This document shows positions 8,093-16,035 of a stretch of 36,119 nt of DNA, piece after piece. Numbering within the stretch: position 1 is the first letter of the stretch; every line of letters starts with the position of its first letter. Made by a program: the position numbers and the translations under genes. Under the pieces are notes generated by a model, which was not told where the DNA came from, searched no databases, and was given only the letters and a program-made list of their open reading frames with translations. This stretch comes from Oxalobacteraceae bacterium (GTDB taxonomy: Bacteria > Pseudomonadota > Gammaproteobacteria > Burkholderiales > Burkholderiaceae_D): contig JAIXXZ010000070.1 of the NCBI GenBank assembly GCA_027490465.1, positions 1 through 36,119 of the forward strand, read 5' to 3'.

Positions 8093-8203
8093 GCTGTGAT
8101 GCCTCCCAGCGCATGCTGGTGGCATGTCGGGGCGATCTTCCCCCAACCCGTATTCTCCCTGACGGGCGTCACAGCTTTTTTATTCATGCGGGATATCAAA
8201 ACG

Positions 8204-9505
8204 ATGAAGATCGCAGTGATTGGCTCCGGAATCTCCGGACTTTCAGCGGCGTGGCAACTGGCCCGCACGGGACACGAAGTGTCGCTTTACGAGGCAGGCG
8301 ATTACTTTGGCGGTCACACAAATACGGTGGACATTACCGTCGAGGGCAAGACCTTCGGTGTGGACACCGGCTTTCTCGTTTTTAACCACCGCACTTATCC
8401 GAATCTTGTCCGGCTGTTTGACGACATCAAAGTCAATACCTCAGCCAGCGACATGTCCTTCTCCTGCAAACTACCGCTCTCGGATCAACCCGGCGCGCGC
8501 ACGCTTGAATGGGCGGGTGCCAACCTCAATACCGTCTTCGCGCAAAGGCGAAATCTGTTCAATCCGCGCTTCCTGCGAATGATCAAAGATATTCTTCGCT
8601 TTAATCGTGAAACGACGCAGATGGCACAAAGTGGCAGCGCGATGGATGACATGCCACTCGGTGATTTTCTTGTTCAGCGCCAGTACAGCACGGAGTTCCG
8701 CGACTGGTATCTGCTACCCATGGCGGGCTGCATCTGGTCTTGTCCCACCGAGCAGATGCTCGCGTTTCCCCTCGCGACTTTCGTGCGCTTTTGTCATAAC
8801 CACGGATTGATTCAGGTAAATGACAGGCCTCAGTGGCATACCGTCACGGGCGGCGCTCGACATTATGTGATTCAACTGCTCAAAGAGATCACGAACAAAT
8901 ATCTCAAGACACCGGTCAGATCGGTGTCGCGTGTCGATCTCGGCGCACTGCGGCAAGTGAAAGTGGATTCTGCGATGGGCAGCCTCATGTACGACCAGGT
9001 CGTGCTTGCCTGCCACAGCGACCAAAGCCTTGCCATCCTGAGCGACGCCAGCGCTGAAGAGAAAAAAATTCTTTCTGCGGTGGGCTATCAGCCCAACCAC
9101 GCAGTACTTCACACGGACGTCAGCTGCCTGCCAGCCAGCAAGAAAGCCTGGTCGGCCTGGAACTATGAAAGCGCCGGTACTCAAGAGCCGCGTGTCTGCG
9201 TTCACTATCTGCTGAACATGCTGCAGCCGCTGCCGTGCAAAACGCCAGTGATCGTGTCACTCAATCCTTTGTCCGAACCGGATCCTGCGAGCGTCATGGG
9301 TCGCTTTGATTATGCCCATCCGGTCTTCGACAGCGCCGCCATTGCTGCACAACAGGCACTGCCTGGCATTCAAGGTGAGCGCAATACCTGGTTCGCCGGC
9401 GCATGGACGGGTTACGGATTCCACGAAGATGGCCTCAAATCCGGCTTGTCGGTTGCGCGCGCCATCGAACAACAGTCGCAGTTACAAGCGCGCCACGCTG
9501 CGTGA
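8204..9505 (+). CDS. FAD-dependent amine oxidase/desaturase-like protein (COG2907 type)
   Basis: This is a flavoprotein of the NAD/FAD-binding amine-oxidase fold, about 433 residues. The dinucleotide-binding motif MKIAVIGSGISGLSAAW starts at residue 1, followed by an FAD ribose-binding Glu in SLYEAGDYFGGHT. The C-terminal FAD motif is WFAGAWTGYGFHEDGLKSG. This branch is typically encoded with DUF1365 and a CFA-synthase-like gene, and in alphaproteobacteria a member has been assigned as a methyl-fatty-acid desaturase in furan fatty acid synthesis. That assignment is family knowledge and not shown here. I start at the ATG at 8204 because the Rossmann motif begins there. An in-frame ATG at 8186 also exists. 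It is the first gene of an eight-gene run, with DUF1365 beginning 11 bases after its stop. Confidence 0.88.
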   Translation: MKIAVIGSGISGLSAAWQLARTGHEVSLYEAGDYFGGHTNTVDITVEGKTFGVDTGFLVFNHRTYPNLVRLFDDIKVNTSASDMSFSCKLPLSDQPGARTLEWAGANLNTVFAQRRNLFNPRFLRMIKDILRFNRETTQMAQSGSAMDDMPLGDFLVQRQYSTEFRDWYLLPMAGCIWSCPTEQMLAFPLATFVRFCHNHGLIQVNDRPQWHTVTGGARHYVIQLLKEITNKYLKTPVRSVSRVDLGALRQVKVDSAMGSLMYDQVVLACHSDQSLAILSDASAEEKKILSAVGYQPNHAVLHTDVSCLPASKKAWSAWNYESAGTQEPRVCVHYLLNMLQPLPCKTPVIVSLNPLSEPDPASVMGRFDYAHPVFDSAAIAAQQALPGIQGERNTWFAGAWTGYGFHEDGLKSGLSVARAIEQQSQLQARHAA

Positions 9506-9516
9506 CGGAGGCCATC

Positions 9517-10311
9517 ATGCAAAAGCTGCCCAAGCAGGCATTGTTGAGTATGGGTCAGGTAAGACACAGTCGTCTGCGCCCCGCACAAAACACCTTCAGC
9601 TACGGTGTGTTCACACTGATGTTGCCTTTGCGTACCTTGGGTGATGCGGCGCTGCCCAGTCGTTTGTGCTCACGCAATCGCTTCAATCTGATGTCCTTCT
9701 ACGATCGCGATCATGGTGATGGCAAAACACCGCTGCTGCAATGGATAGACCAATTGCTTAAAAGCGAGCAGGTTGAAGATGCCGATGGCGAAATCTGGCT
9801 GCAAACCTTTCCCCGGGTACTGGGCTATGTATTCAACCCGGTCTCGTTCTGGTACTGCCACCGAAGCAATGGTGAATTGCGTGCGATTGTCTGCGAGGTG
9901 AACAATACCTTCGGCGAGCGTCACTGCTATCTGCTCGACACCGGCGACGTGATGCCTTGGGGCGTATCGCTGACCGCGAAAAAAGTATTCCATGTATCGC
10001 CGTTCTGCGCCGTCGAGGGCAGTTACCGCTTTCGCTTCATGCGCACCACGCAAACCATCGATAACCGAGATATCGAGCGTATCGTCGCGCGCATTGACTA
10101 CGACGACAACGCAGGCCCGCTGCTGCTCACCAGTGTGTCTGGGGCACTCTCACCACTCTCCAATGCCAGTGCCACCGAAGCCTTTCTGCGTCATCCGCTG
10201 ATGACCCTGGGCGTGATTGCCCGCATTCACTGGCAGGCGCTGCGACTGTTCATCAAGCGCGTGCCGTTCTTCAGCAAACCTTTGCCACCTTCTTCTTCAC
10301 TGAGCCGATGA
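9517..10311 (+). CDS. DUF1365 domain protein
   Basis: DUF1365 (COG3496) proteins are of unknown biochemistry and are almost always found next to a CFA-synthase-like methyltransferase and a flavin amine oxidase. The family hallmarks are present: an N-terminal GQVRHSRLRPAQNTFSYGVF, the FNLMSFYDRDHGDG stretch, and the central VLGYVFNPVSFWYCH followed by EVNNTFGERHCYLL. The start at 9517 is supported by GGAG at 9507-9510. The protein is 264 residues with no clear signal peptide. Its last four bases overlap the start of the next gene (ATGA), which indicates translational coupling and joint action with the methyltransferase. Confidence 0.92.
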   Translation: MQKLPKQALLSMGQVRHSRLRPAQNTFSYGVFTLMLPLRTLGDAALPSRLCSRNRFNLMSFYDRDHGDGKTPLLQWIDQLLKSEQVEDADGEIWLQTFPRVLGYVFNPVSFWYCHRSNGELRAIVCEVNNTFGERHCYLLDTGDVMPWGVSLTAKKVFHVSPFCAVEGSYRFRFMRTTQTIDNRDIERIVARIDYDDNAGPLLLTSVSGALSPLSNASATEAFLRHPLMTLGVIARIHWQALRLFIKRVPFFSKPLPPSSSLSR

Positions 10312-11543
10312 ATAAACCACTGTCCCCCTCACGTGCCCTCAATGATGAAATTGCCGGCAGCTATCTTCAATCTGCCGCGCTGCCGACACAGGCACGCATC
10401 GTGCTGCAAATGTTGCGACGGCTTGAGCATGGCTCGCTGAAGCTGAAATGCCCGGATGGGAACGTGCTGCATTTTGGCGATGACAGCGCACCGGTCACTC
10501 TGACACTCAAGAACTGGGAACCTTGCATCGCGGTGATGAAATCCGGTGATATCGGATTTGCCGAGAGCTTCATCAGCCAGCAATGGCATACCGATGACCT
10601 GACCGGCCTGCTCAAGCTCTTCATCTACAACCGCAATGCTCTGGAAACGGCGATTTATGGCAGCTGGTGGGGCAGCCTGGTTTATCGCATCCGCCACCTT
10701 TTCAACCGCAATTCGCGCGCTGGCAGTCGTCGCAATATTCATGCGCACTACGATATCGGCAATCGCTTTTACCGGCTGTGGCTGGATCCGTCGATGACCT
10801 ATTCAAGCGCGCTGTTTGCCAAGCCGCAGGCAACGCTGCAAGAAGCACAAACCGCCAAATACGAGCGCATCTATGACGAACTGCACGTGAGTGCCGGCAG
10901 CCGCATTCTGGAAATCGGTTGTGGCTGGGGTGGCTTTGCCGAACTTGCTGCAAAGCGCGGCCTACACCTCACGGGGCTGACGCTCTCGACCGAGCAGCTT
11001 GAATTCGCACGGCAACGCTTGCAAGCTGCAGGACTGGGCGAACAGACCGAACTCAGGCTGCAGGATTATCGTGATGCCGACGGTGAATTTGATGCAATCG
11101 CTTCGATCGAGATGTTCGAAGCTGTCGGTGAATCCTACTGGGATAGCTACTTCGAGTGTGTCGCGCAAAGGCTAAAGACAGGCGGTCGCGCCTGCATACA
11201 AACCATCACGATTGATGATTCACTGTTCGAGCGCTATCGCACCGGCACTGATTTCATTCAGCAATATATTTTCCCCGGCGGCATGCTGCCGTCGCCCTCG
11301 GTATTTCGTGCTCATGCCGAACGTCATGGACTGCAGGTGGTCAATGAACTCGCGTTTGGTCTGGACTATGCGCGCACACTCGAACTCTGGCATGCCGCCT
11401 TCATGAAAACACTGCCCGAGGTGGAAGCGCAGGGTTTTGACCGCGCATTCATTCAAACCTGGCGCTTTTATTTGTCTTATTGCGAAGCGGGATTCCGTGC
11501 CGGCAGCATCGATCTGTATCAGTTCACATTACAGAAACAATGA
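10308..11543 (+). CDS. Cyclopropane-fatty-acid-synthase-like SAM-dependent methyltransferase
   Basis: This 411-residue enzyme belongs to the mycolic acid/CFA synthase family, which transfers a methylene or methyl group from SAM to the double bond of unsaturated acyl chains in membrane phospholipids. The lipid-binding region HAHYDIGNRFYRLWLDPSM and TYSSALF are at about 146-170, and the SAM motif LEIGCGWGG is at 201-209. The active-site Glu lies in SIEMFEAVGESYW (about 267-279), where classical E. coli Cfa has MFEHVG. The IFPGGMLPS motif follows. The overlaps on both sides (ATGA with DUF1365, ATG/TGA with the next gene) point to tight coupling. Whether it forms a cyclopropane ring or a methyl branch cannot be told from the sequence. 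Confidence 0.92.
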   Translation: MNKPLSPSRALNDEIAGSYLQSAALPTQARIVLQMLRRLEHGSLKLKCPDGNVLHFGDDSAPVTLTLKNWEPCIAVMKSGDIGFAESFISQQWHTDDLTGLLKLFIYNRNALETAIYGSWWGSLVYRIRHLFNRNSRAGSRRNIHAHYDIGNRFYRLWLDPSMTYSSALFAKPQATLQEAQTAKYERIYDELHVSAGSRILEIGCGWGGFAELAAKRGLHLTGLTLSTEQLEFARQRLQAAGLGEQTELRLQDYRDADGEFDAIASIEMFEAVGESYWDSYFECVAQRLKTGGRACIQTITIDDSLFERYRTGTDFIQQYIFPGGMLPSPSVFRAHAERHGLQVVNELAFGLDYARTLELWHAAFMKTLPEVEAQGFDRAFIQTWRFYLSYCEAGFRAGSIDLYQFTLQKQ

Positions 11544-12091
11544 TGACAGCGGTATGCCAACGAATTTTCTTGCTGGCTCTGGTTGCATTCCTGCTGCCTC
11601 TGTCGGCGATTGCGCAGTCATCGCCGGCTTACGTACGGCAAGCGCTGCCCGAGGCCACACTGGTCGGACAGGGGATGTTTCGGTGGTTTAGTCTGAGTAT
11701 CTACAAAGCGCGCCTGTGGGGCGACAAAACAAAAGTTACCGCGACGGGATGGGCGGGCAGCCCTTTTGCACTGGAACTGGAATATACGCGAACACTGTAT
11801 GGTGAAAAAATTGCCATCGCCAGCATTGATGAAATCAAAAAACTGGGGATAGGCACCAACGCACAACATGATCAATGGCTGGTGGATATGAAAAAAATCT
11901 TCCCGAATGTGGAAGAAGGCCATCAACTGACGGGCATTTTCACGCCTGGGCAGCCATCGCGCTTTTTTTTCAATGGCAAACCCGTCGGTGATGTTGCCGA
12001 CCCCGAATTCGGTCCTGCTTTTTTTGGTATCTGGTTACACCCGAAAACATCTGCACCGAAATTGCGTCAGCTTTTGCTGAATACGAAATGA
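11540..12091 (+). CDS. Exported chalcone-isomerase-like protein
   Basis: Bacterial chalcone-isomerase-like proteins share a fold with plant fatty-acid-binding and flavonoid enzymes and have no established catalytic role. A signal peptide occupies about residues 1-26 (FLLALVAFLLPLSAIAQ). The mature domain begins with a glycine-containing VGQGMFRWFSLSIYKARLW stretch and contains ALELEYTRTLYGEKIA and FFNGKPVGDVADPEFG, which match the family pattern. The start ATG at 11540 overlaps the stop of the methyltransferase gene by four bases. A second ATG follows directly at 11543. Its place in the operon suggests binding of a lipid or lipid intermediate in the periplasm, which is an inference. Confidence 0.8.
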   Translation: MMTAVCQRIFLLALVAFLLPLSAIAQSSPAYVRQALPEATLVGQGMFRWFSLSIYKARLWGDKTKVTATGWAGSPFALELEYTRTLYGEKIAIASIDEIKKLGIGTNAQHDQWLVDMKKIFPNVEEGHQLTGIFTPGQPSRFFFNGKPVGDVADPEFGPAFFGIWLHPKTSAPKLRQLLLNTK

Positions 12092-12126
12092 CCGGGCTCC
12101 ACCTTGTATAAACAGAGAAGTCTGGA

Positions 12127-13365
12127 ATGAAGTTCTCCCTCAGGCATTTATTTGCCTACGGCTTGTTCGGATTGCCACTGTCGCTGCTGGCGCTGCCCGT
12201 ATATGTCGTGGTACCGCAGCTGTATGCGGGCACGCTGGGATTGTCGCTGACGGCCGTGGGCAGTCTCTTGCTGGCAGCGAGATTGTTTGATGCCTTCATT
12301 GATCCAGCCCTCGGTGGATGGATGGACAGGTCAGCACTGAAGCGGGGTTACGCCGGCTTTGTGCTGATGTCACTGGTGCCCTTGGGCGCGGGTTATCTGG
12401 CGCTGTTTCATCCGCCGATGATGTCGACGAATTATCTGTATCTGTGGTTTGGTTTGAGTTTGCTGGTGGTCTATGTGGGCTTCAGCATGGCGACGATTGC
12501 ACACAATAGCTGGGGCGCGAGCCTCACGCAGCAACGCGGTGAACGCGCGCGACTGACCGCAACGCGCGAAGCCTGTGCCTTGGTCGGCGTGGTGATGGCG
12601 GCAGCGCTGCCGATGCTGATAGGCATGGCTGGCTTGTCGGTTGTTTTTATTGTTTTGCTTGCAGTGACCGCCTTTGTGCTGCTGCGCTTTGCACCGCAGG
12701 CCTTATTGCGCGCTGTCGAGGATGCACCAGCGCACTCGGTCATGCTGCCCTTGCGCGACCGACAGTTTCGCTGGCTGCTGGCCGTTTTCGCTGTCAATGG
12801 CATTGCCGCTGCGATACCAGCGACGCTGTTCATGTTTTTTGCTTCAGACAGACTGCAGCTGCCGGAGTATGCGGGTTTGTTTCTGGTGCTGTATTTCCTT
12901 GCCGCCGCACTGGCATTGCCCGTGTGGGCGAAGCTGGCCTCAAGCATTGGTGAAGCCAATGCCTGGCTGGCCGGCATGCTGCTTGCTGTGAGTGCTTTTG
13001 TGTGGACGGCACAGCTGGACAGTGGCGCGCTGGTGGCCTTTGCGGTGATTTGTGTGTTGTCGGGTGCAGCGCTGGGTGCAGATCTGGCTTTGCCGCCAGC
13101 CTTGCTGGCCGGCGTGATCGGCGCGGCGGGGCATAGTGGGCAGCGCGAGGGTGCGTATTTTGGGCTTTGGAGCTGGATGACCAAGCTGAATCTTGCTCTC
13201 GCTGCAGGCATTTCACTGCCTTTGCTGGACTGGCTGGGTTATGCGCCGGGTCATGCAAGTGAAGAAGGATTACGCGCGCTCGTGATCGGGTATGCGTTAC
13301 TGCCGTGTGGACTGAAAGTGGGTGCGGGCTTGCTCTTGTGGCGTTCACCACTGAAGCAAGTGTGA
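12127..13365 (+). CDS. GPH/MFS-type membrane transporter
   Basis: This 412-residue protein with about eleven or twelve hydrophobic segments belongs to the major facilitator superfamily and resembles the glycoside-pentoside-hexuronide (GPH) cation symporter branch. The loop GGWMDRSALKRGYAG after the second membrane segment matches the MFS motif A position. The typical GPH N-terminus (LFAYGLFGLPLSLLALPVYV) is visible. A homologous symporter gene is found in the singlet-oxygen-responsive operon of Rhodobacter sphaeroides, so the substrate is unlikely to be a common sugar and may be a lipid precursor. That is inference. It starts 35 bases after the previous gene. Confidence 0.88.
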   Translation: MKFSLRHLFAYGLFGLPLSLLALPVYVVVPQLYAGTLGLSLTAVGSLLLAARLFDAFIDPALGGWMDRSALKRGYAGFVLMSLVPLGAGYLALFHPPMMSTNYLYLWFGLSLLVVYVGFSMATIAHNSWGASLTQQRGERARLTATREACALVGVVMAAALPMLIGMAGLSVVFIVLLAVTAFVLLRFAPQALLRAVEDAPAHSVMLPLRDRQFRWLLAVFAVNGIAAAIPATLFMFFASDRLQLPEYAGLFLVLYFLAAALALPVWAKLASSIGEANAWLAGMLLAVSAFVWTAQLDSGALVAFAVICVLSGAALGADLALPPALLAGVIGAAGHSGQREGAYFGLWSWMTKLNLALAAGISLPLLDWLGYAPGHASEEGLRALVIGYALLPCGLKVGAGLLLWRSPLKQV

Positions 13366-13412
13366 AACTGAAATCCGGGACAACACCAAAACAAAAATTA
13401 TGGAGATGGATT

Positions 13413-13952
13413 GTGAATGCATGGATACGATCAATCAGCTTTGTGCTGGCCATCGCAGTGGCTGGCTGCGGGACAACAATGACGCCCGCTGATTACGCTG
13501 CCGAGCAGCCGGCGCTCGACCTGAAAACCTACTTCAATGGCACCGTGGATGCGTGGGGAATTTTTCAGGATCGCTCGGGCAAAGTCGTCAAGCGCTTCAC
13601 CGTGGTGATGCATTGCAGCTGGGACGGCGATACGGGCACGCTGGACGAAGACTTCACCTACTCGGATGGCACCACGCAAAAACGCGTGTGGACGCTCAAG
13701 AAAGTCGGCGCAAACCGCTACATCGGCACAGCAGGTGATGTGATCGGCGAAGCCGATGGTACCACCGGTGGCAACACGCTCAACTGGAAATACGTGCTGG
13801 CACTCCCCGTGGATGGCAAGGTGTATCACGTCAATTTCGATGACTGGATGTACCAGATGGATGAGAACGTGATGATCAACCGCGCGGTCATGAGCAAATT
13901 TGGCATCAGGCTGGGCGAGGTCACCCTGTCATTTCGCAAAAGGCCGCAGTGA
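13413..13952 (+). CDS. DUF3833 lipoprotein
   Basis: The protein is 179 residues long when started at the GTG at 13413, which has GGAG seven bases upstream (13402-13405). Longer in-frame starts would overlap the transporter gene and bury the signal sequence. Residues 1-20 are a lipoprotein signal with lipobox AVAGC, so it is probably anchored to a membrane facing the periplasm. The DUF3833 hallmarks are LKTYFNGTVDAWGIFQDRSG, the EDFTYSDGTTQKRVW stretch and NFDDWMYQMDENVMINRA. The function of DUF3833 is unknown. The fold looks like a lipocalin-type beta barrel, which would fit lipid binding, but this is a guess. It is coupled to the next gene, whose start overlaps its stop. Confidence 0.85.
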   Translation: MNAWIRSISFVLAIAVAGCGTTMTPADYAAEQPALDLKTYFNGTVDAWGIFQDRSGKVVKRFTVVMHCSWDGDTGTLDEDFTYSDGTTQKRVWTLKKVGANRYIGTAGDVIGEADGTTGGNTLNWKYVLALPVDGKVYHVNFDDWMYQMDENVMINRAVMSKFGIRLGEVTLSFRKRPQ

Positions 13953-14797
13953 TGATGCAAGCGCCGCAAGCGCTGCGGGTGCACGACACGCAGACAACGC
14001 TGTATGAACCTGCAGGCAGCGGGATGAACCCGCTCATCCGGGACTGGCGTGGCGCGCGGGTGTGGATCATTGGTGCATCGACTGGCATAGGTGCGGAGAC
14101 GGCCAAGCTGCTGCTCGAGAAAGGCGCGCGTGTGGCGATCTCGGCACGCAAGACGGATGCGCTCCAAGAAATTGCGGATACCTATCCGCAAGCACTGGTC
14201 CTGACACTCGACGTGACACAACATGCACAAGTTCTTTCCGCACGCGATCAGCTGCTTGCAGAATGGGGCGGACTGGATCTGATGTTGATTGTGGCCGGCG
14301 CCTACAATGAAATGCGTGTCGATAGCTTTGATATGGCGGTGGTGAATCAATTGCTGGACGTGAATCTGCGGGGCGTGTTTCACTGCATTGATGCGATGCT
14401 GCCGATTTTGCTCAGTCAGAAGAACGGCGGTGGTGGCATCGGTATCGTGTCATCCGTAGCGGGTTACTCGGGTTTGCCCAAGGCGCTGGTGTACGGCCCG
14501 ACCAAGGCGGCGCTGATCAATCTGTGCGAATCGCTGTACTTCGATCTGCATCCGCGGGGACATGCGGTGTACATGATCAATCCCGGTTTCGTTGCCACAC
14601 CAGCGACCGCGCAAAACAACTTTGTGATGCCCGGCCTGATCAGCGCCGGGCGTGCAGCCCAGGAAATCGTGACCGGGATGGAAAAAGGTGTCTTCCATAT
14701 TCATTTTCCCAAAGGCTTCACGAACTGGCTCAGAATGGCAAGACTCTTGCCCTATCGCTGGTATTTTTCACTGATTCACAAAGTGACCGGTCTATGA
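13952..14797 (+). CDS. Short-chain dehydrogenase/reductase
   Basis: This is a classical SDR with NAD(P)-binding motif VWIIGASTGIGAETAK, the NAG-equivalent IVAGAYN, and a catalytic triad Ser in GIVSSVAGYSG followed by YGPTKAAL (Tyr-x-x-x-Lys). The start is uncertain. The ATG at 13952 overlaps the stop of the lipoprotein gene and has AAAGG about eight bases upstream, while the ATG at 14024 (MNPLIRDWRG) gives a more typical SDR N-terminus. The C-terminus (FPKGFTNWLRMARLLPYRWYF) is amphipathic and could touch the membrane. Its last four bases overlap the next gene. It probably oxidises or reduces a lipid-derived carbonyl or alcohol, inferred from the operon. Confidence 0.9.
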   Translation: MMQAPQALRVHDTQTTLYEPAGSGMNPLIRDWRGARVWIIGASTGIGAETAKLLLEKGARVAISARKTDALQEIADTYPQALVLTLDVTQHAQVLSARDQLLAEWGGLDLMLIVAGAYNEMRVDSFDMAVVNQLLDVNLRGVFHCIDAMLPILLSQKNGGGGIGIVSSVAGYSGLPKALVYGPTKAALINLCESLYFDLHPRGHAVYMINPGFVATPATAQNNFVMPGLISAGRAAQEIVTGMEKGVFHIHFPKGFTNWLRMARLLPYRWYFSLIHKVTGL

Positions 14798-15225
14798 ACC
14801 ATGAAGAAAGCTTGCAAGGACTTATACGATTTTTTGAGACGATCGAGACTGGCAGCGTCGGCCAGCTGGCTGAGGTATATAGCGAAGATGTGTTTTTCAA
14901 AGATCCCTTTAACGAAGTTCGCGGCTTGCCCGAAGTCGTACGAATTTTTTCTCACATGTTCGAGCAAGTCGATAGGCCGCGCTTTGTGGTGACAAATCAT
15001 GTGCTGCAAGGAGATCAGGCGTTTCTGACCTGGGATTTCCTGTTTCGAATGAAACGCTTTTCTGCAGCAGAGCAATGCATACGAGGCGCCACGCATCTTC
15101 GCTTCGGCCCCGATGGCAAGGCAAATTTCCATCGTGATTACTGGGATGCGGCAGAGGAGCTCTACGAAAAGCTGCCCTTGCTGGGTGCATTGATGCGCGG
15201 TCTCAAACGACTGGCGCGCAAATAA
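14794..15225 (+). CDS. SnoaL/NTF2-like protein
   Basis: A 143-residue cytosolic protein of the nuclear-transport-factor-2 fold, a cone-shaped fold used for small hydrophobic ligands, isomerases and hydratases. The pattern FFETIETGSVGQLAEVYSED, then FFKDPFNEVRG, and the closing FHRDYWDAAEELYEKLP are typical of this family, with HRDYWD the usual C-terminal motif. The ATG at 14794 overlaps the SDR stop by four bases (ATGA). It is the last gene of the run, and the next gene (phaM) is convergent. The substrate is unknown. An isomerase or ligand-binding role in the same lipid pathway is plausible. Confidence 0.82.
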   Translation: MNHEESLQGLIRFFETIETGSVGQLAEVYSEDVFFKDPFNEVRGLPEVVRIFSHMFEQVDRPRFVVTNHVLQGDQAFLTWDFLFRMKRFSAAEQCIRGATHLRFGPDGKANFHRDYWDAAEELYEKLPLLGALMRGLKRLARK

Positions 15226-15309
15226 GCGTACTGATCAAGCTCTGGTGGCCAGTGCTGCTCGGCATATTCCGTCGATTGCCGTACTCAGATTGACGGAAGC
15301 GATGAAATC

Positions 15310-15882
15310 TCAGGCCTTGGTTTTTTTTCTGGCGCGCGGGGCGGTGGTTTTTTTTGCCGCTGGCGTTGCTTTCTTTTTGGGTGCTGCCTTCTTGCTGGCC
15401 GCTTTTTTCGGCGGCGTCACCACCTGATTTACTGCTTGAGTAAACTGATCCTGCACGGTGTTCCACCACAGGGCGGGGTTGGCGAACTGTGCCGCGAATG
15501 CCGATGTGTCCGGCATGCCTGGTGCAGATTTGTCTGTCTTGTCGGCAGATTTTTCAAAGGGTGAGTCGAATGCAGGCTTGCTCTCGGCAGTGGGGCGGCT
15601 GGTACCCGCATGCGAAAAACTCTGGCCCATGGTCTGAATCGCAGACAGGGTAGCGCTCTGGACTTCCAGCGTCTGTATCGTGGTGCGCAACATGTTCATG
15701 TTCATTTGCAACCAGGACTCGACAGCCTTGAGATCAGTAATTTGTTTGTTGATGTCGTCGGGTGACATCGATGGCATGGACATGCCGGGGATTTTCATCG
15801 CACCCCACATGTTACGAACGAATTCGAGTGTGTCGTTCATTGCGCCGGCTCCCGGCAAGCTACCCATGTCATTGCTGGACAT
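15310..15882 (-). CDS. phaM: PhaM-type PHB granule-associated protein
   Basis: PhaM activates the PHB synthase PhaC1 and tethers polyhydroxybutyrate granules to DNA in Cupriavidus/Ralstonia. The N-terminal part carries the family's NDTLEFVRNMWGAMKIPGM and LKAVESWLQMNMNMLRTTIQ helix, and the C-terminal 40 residues are a histone-H1-like tail rich in Lys, Ala and Pro (KKAASKKAAPKKKATPAAKK), which binds DNA in characterised members. The length of 190 residues is somewhat below that of the Ralstonia protein. The start at 15882 has GGGGAG seven bases upstream. No other PHB gene is present in the window. Confidence 0.85.
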   Translation of the reverse strand: MSSNDMGSLPGAGAMNDTLEFVRNMWGAMKIPGMSMPSMSPDDINKQITDLKAVESWLQMNMNMLRTTIQTLEVQSATLSAIQTMGQSFSHAGTSRPTAESKPAFDSPFEKSADKTDKSAPGMPDTSAFAAQFANPALWWNTVQDQFTQAVNQVVTPPKKAASKKAAPKKKATPAAKKTTAPRARKKTKA

Positions 15883-16035
15883 TACTCATCTCCCCAAGCA
15901 GTATCATCAGAACGGCTGATGCCATCCGTTTCAGCAAAAGAGTAACAGATCGGATCATGATGACCCGACCCAGCTGCTTTTCTGCGGCGTTTAATCAAAC
16001 AAGCACAGTCCATTTGGCACCGGTAAACTAAGAAG

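Noticed and set aside
12471-13211. 246-codon minus-strand frame
   Set aside because: Antisense to the GPH transporter; low-complexity Ala/Ser/Thr composition typical of a shadow frame.
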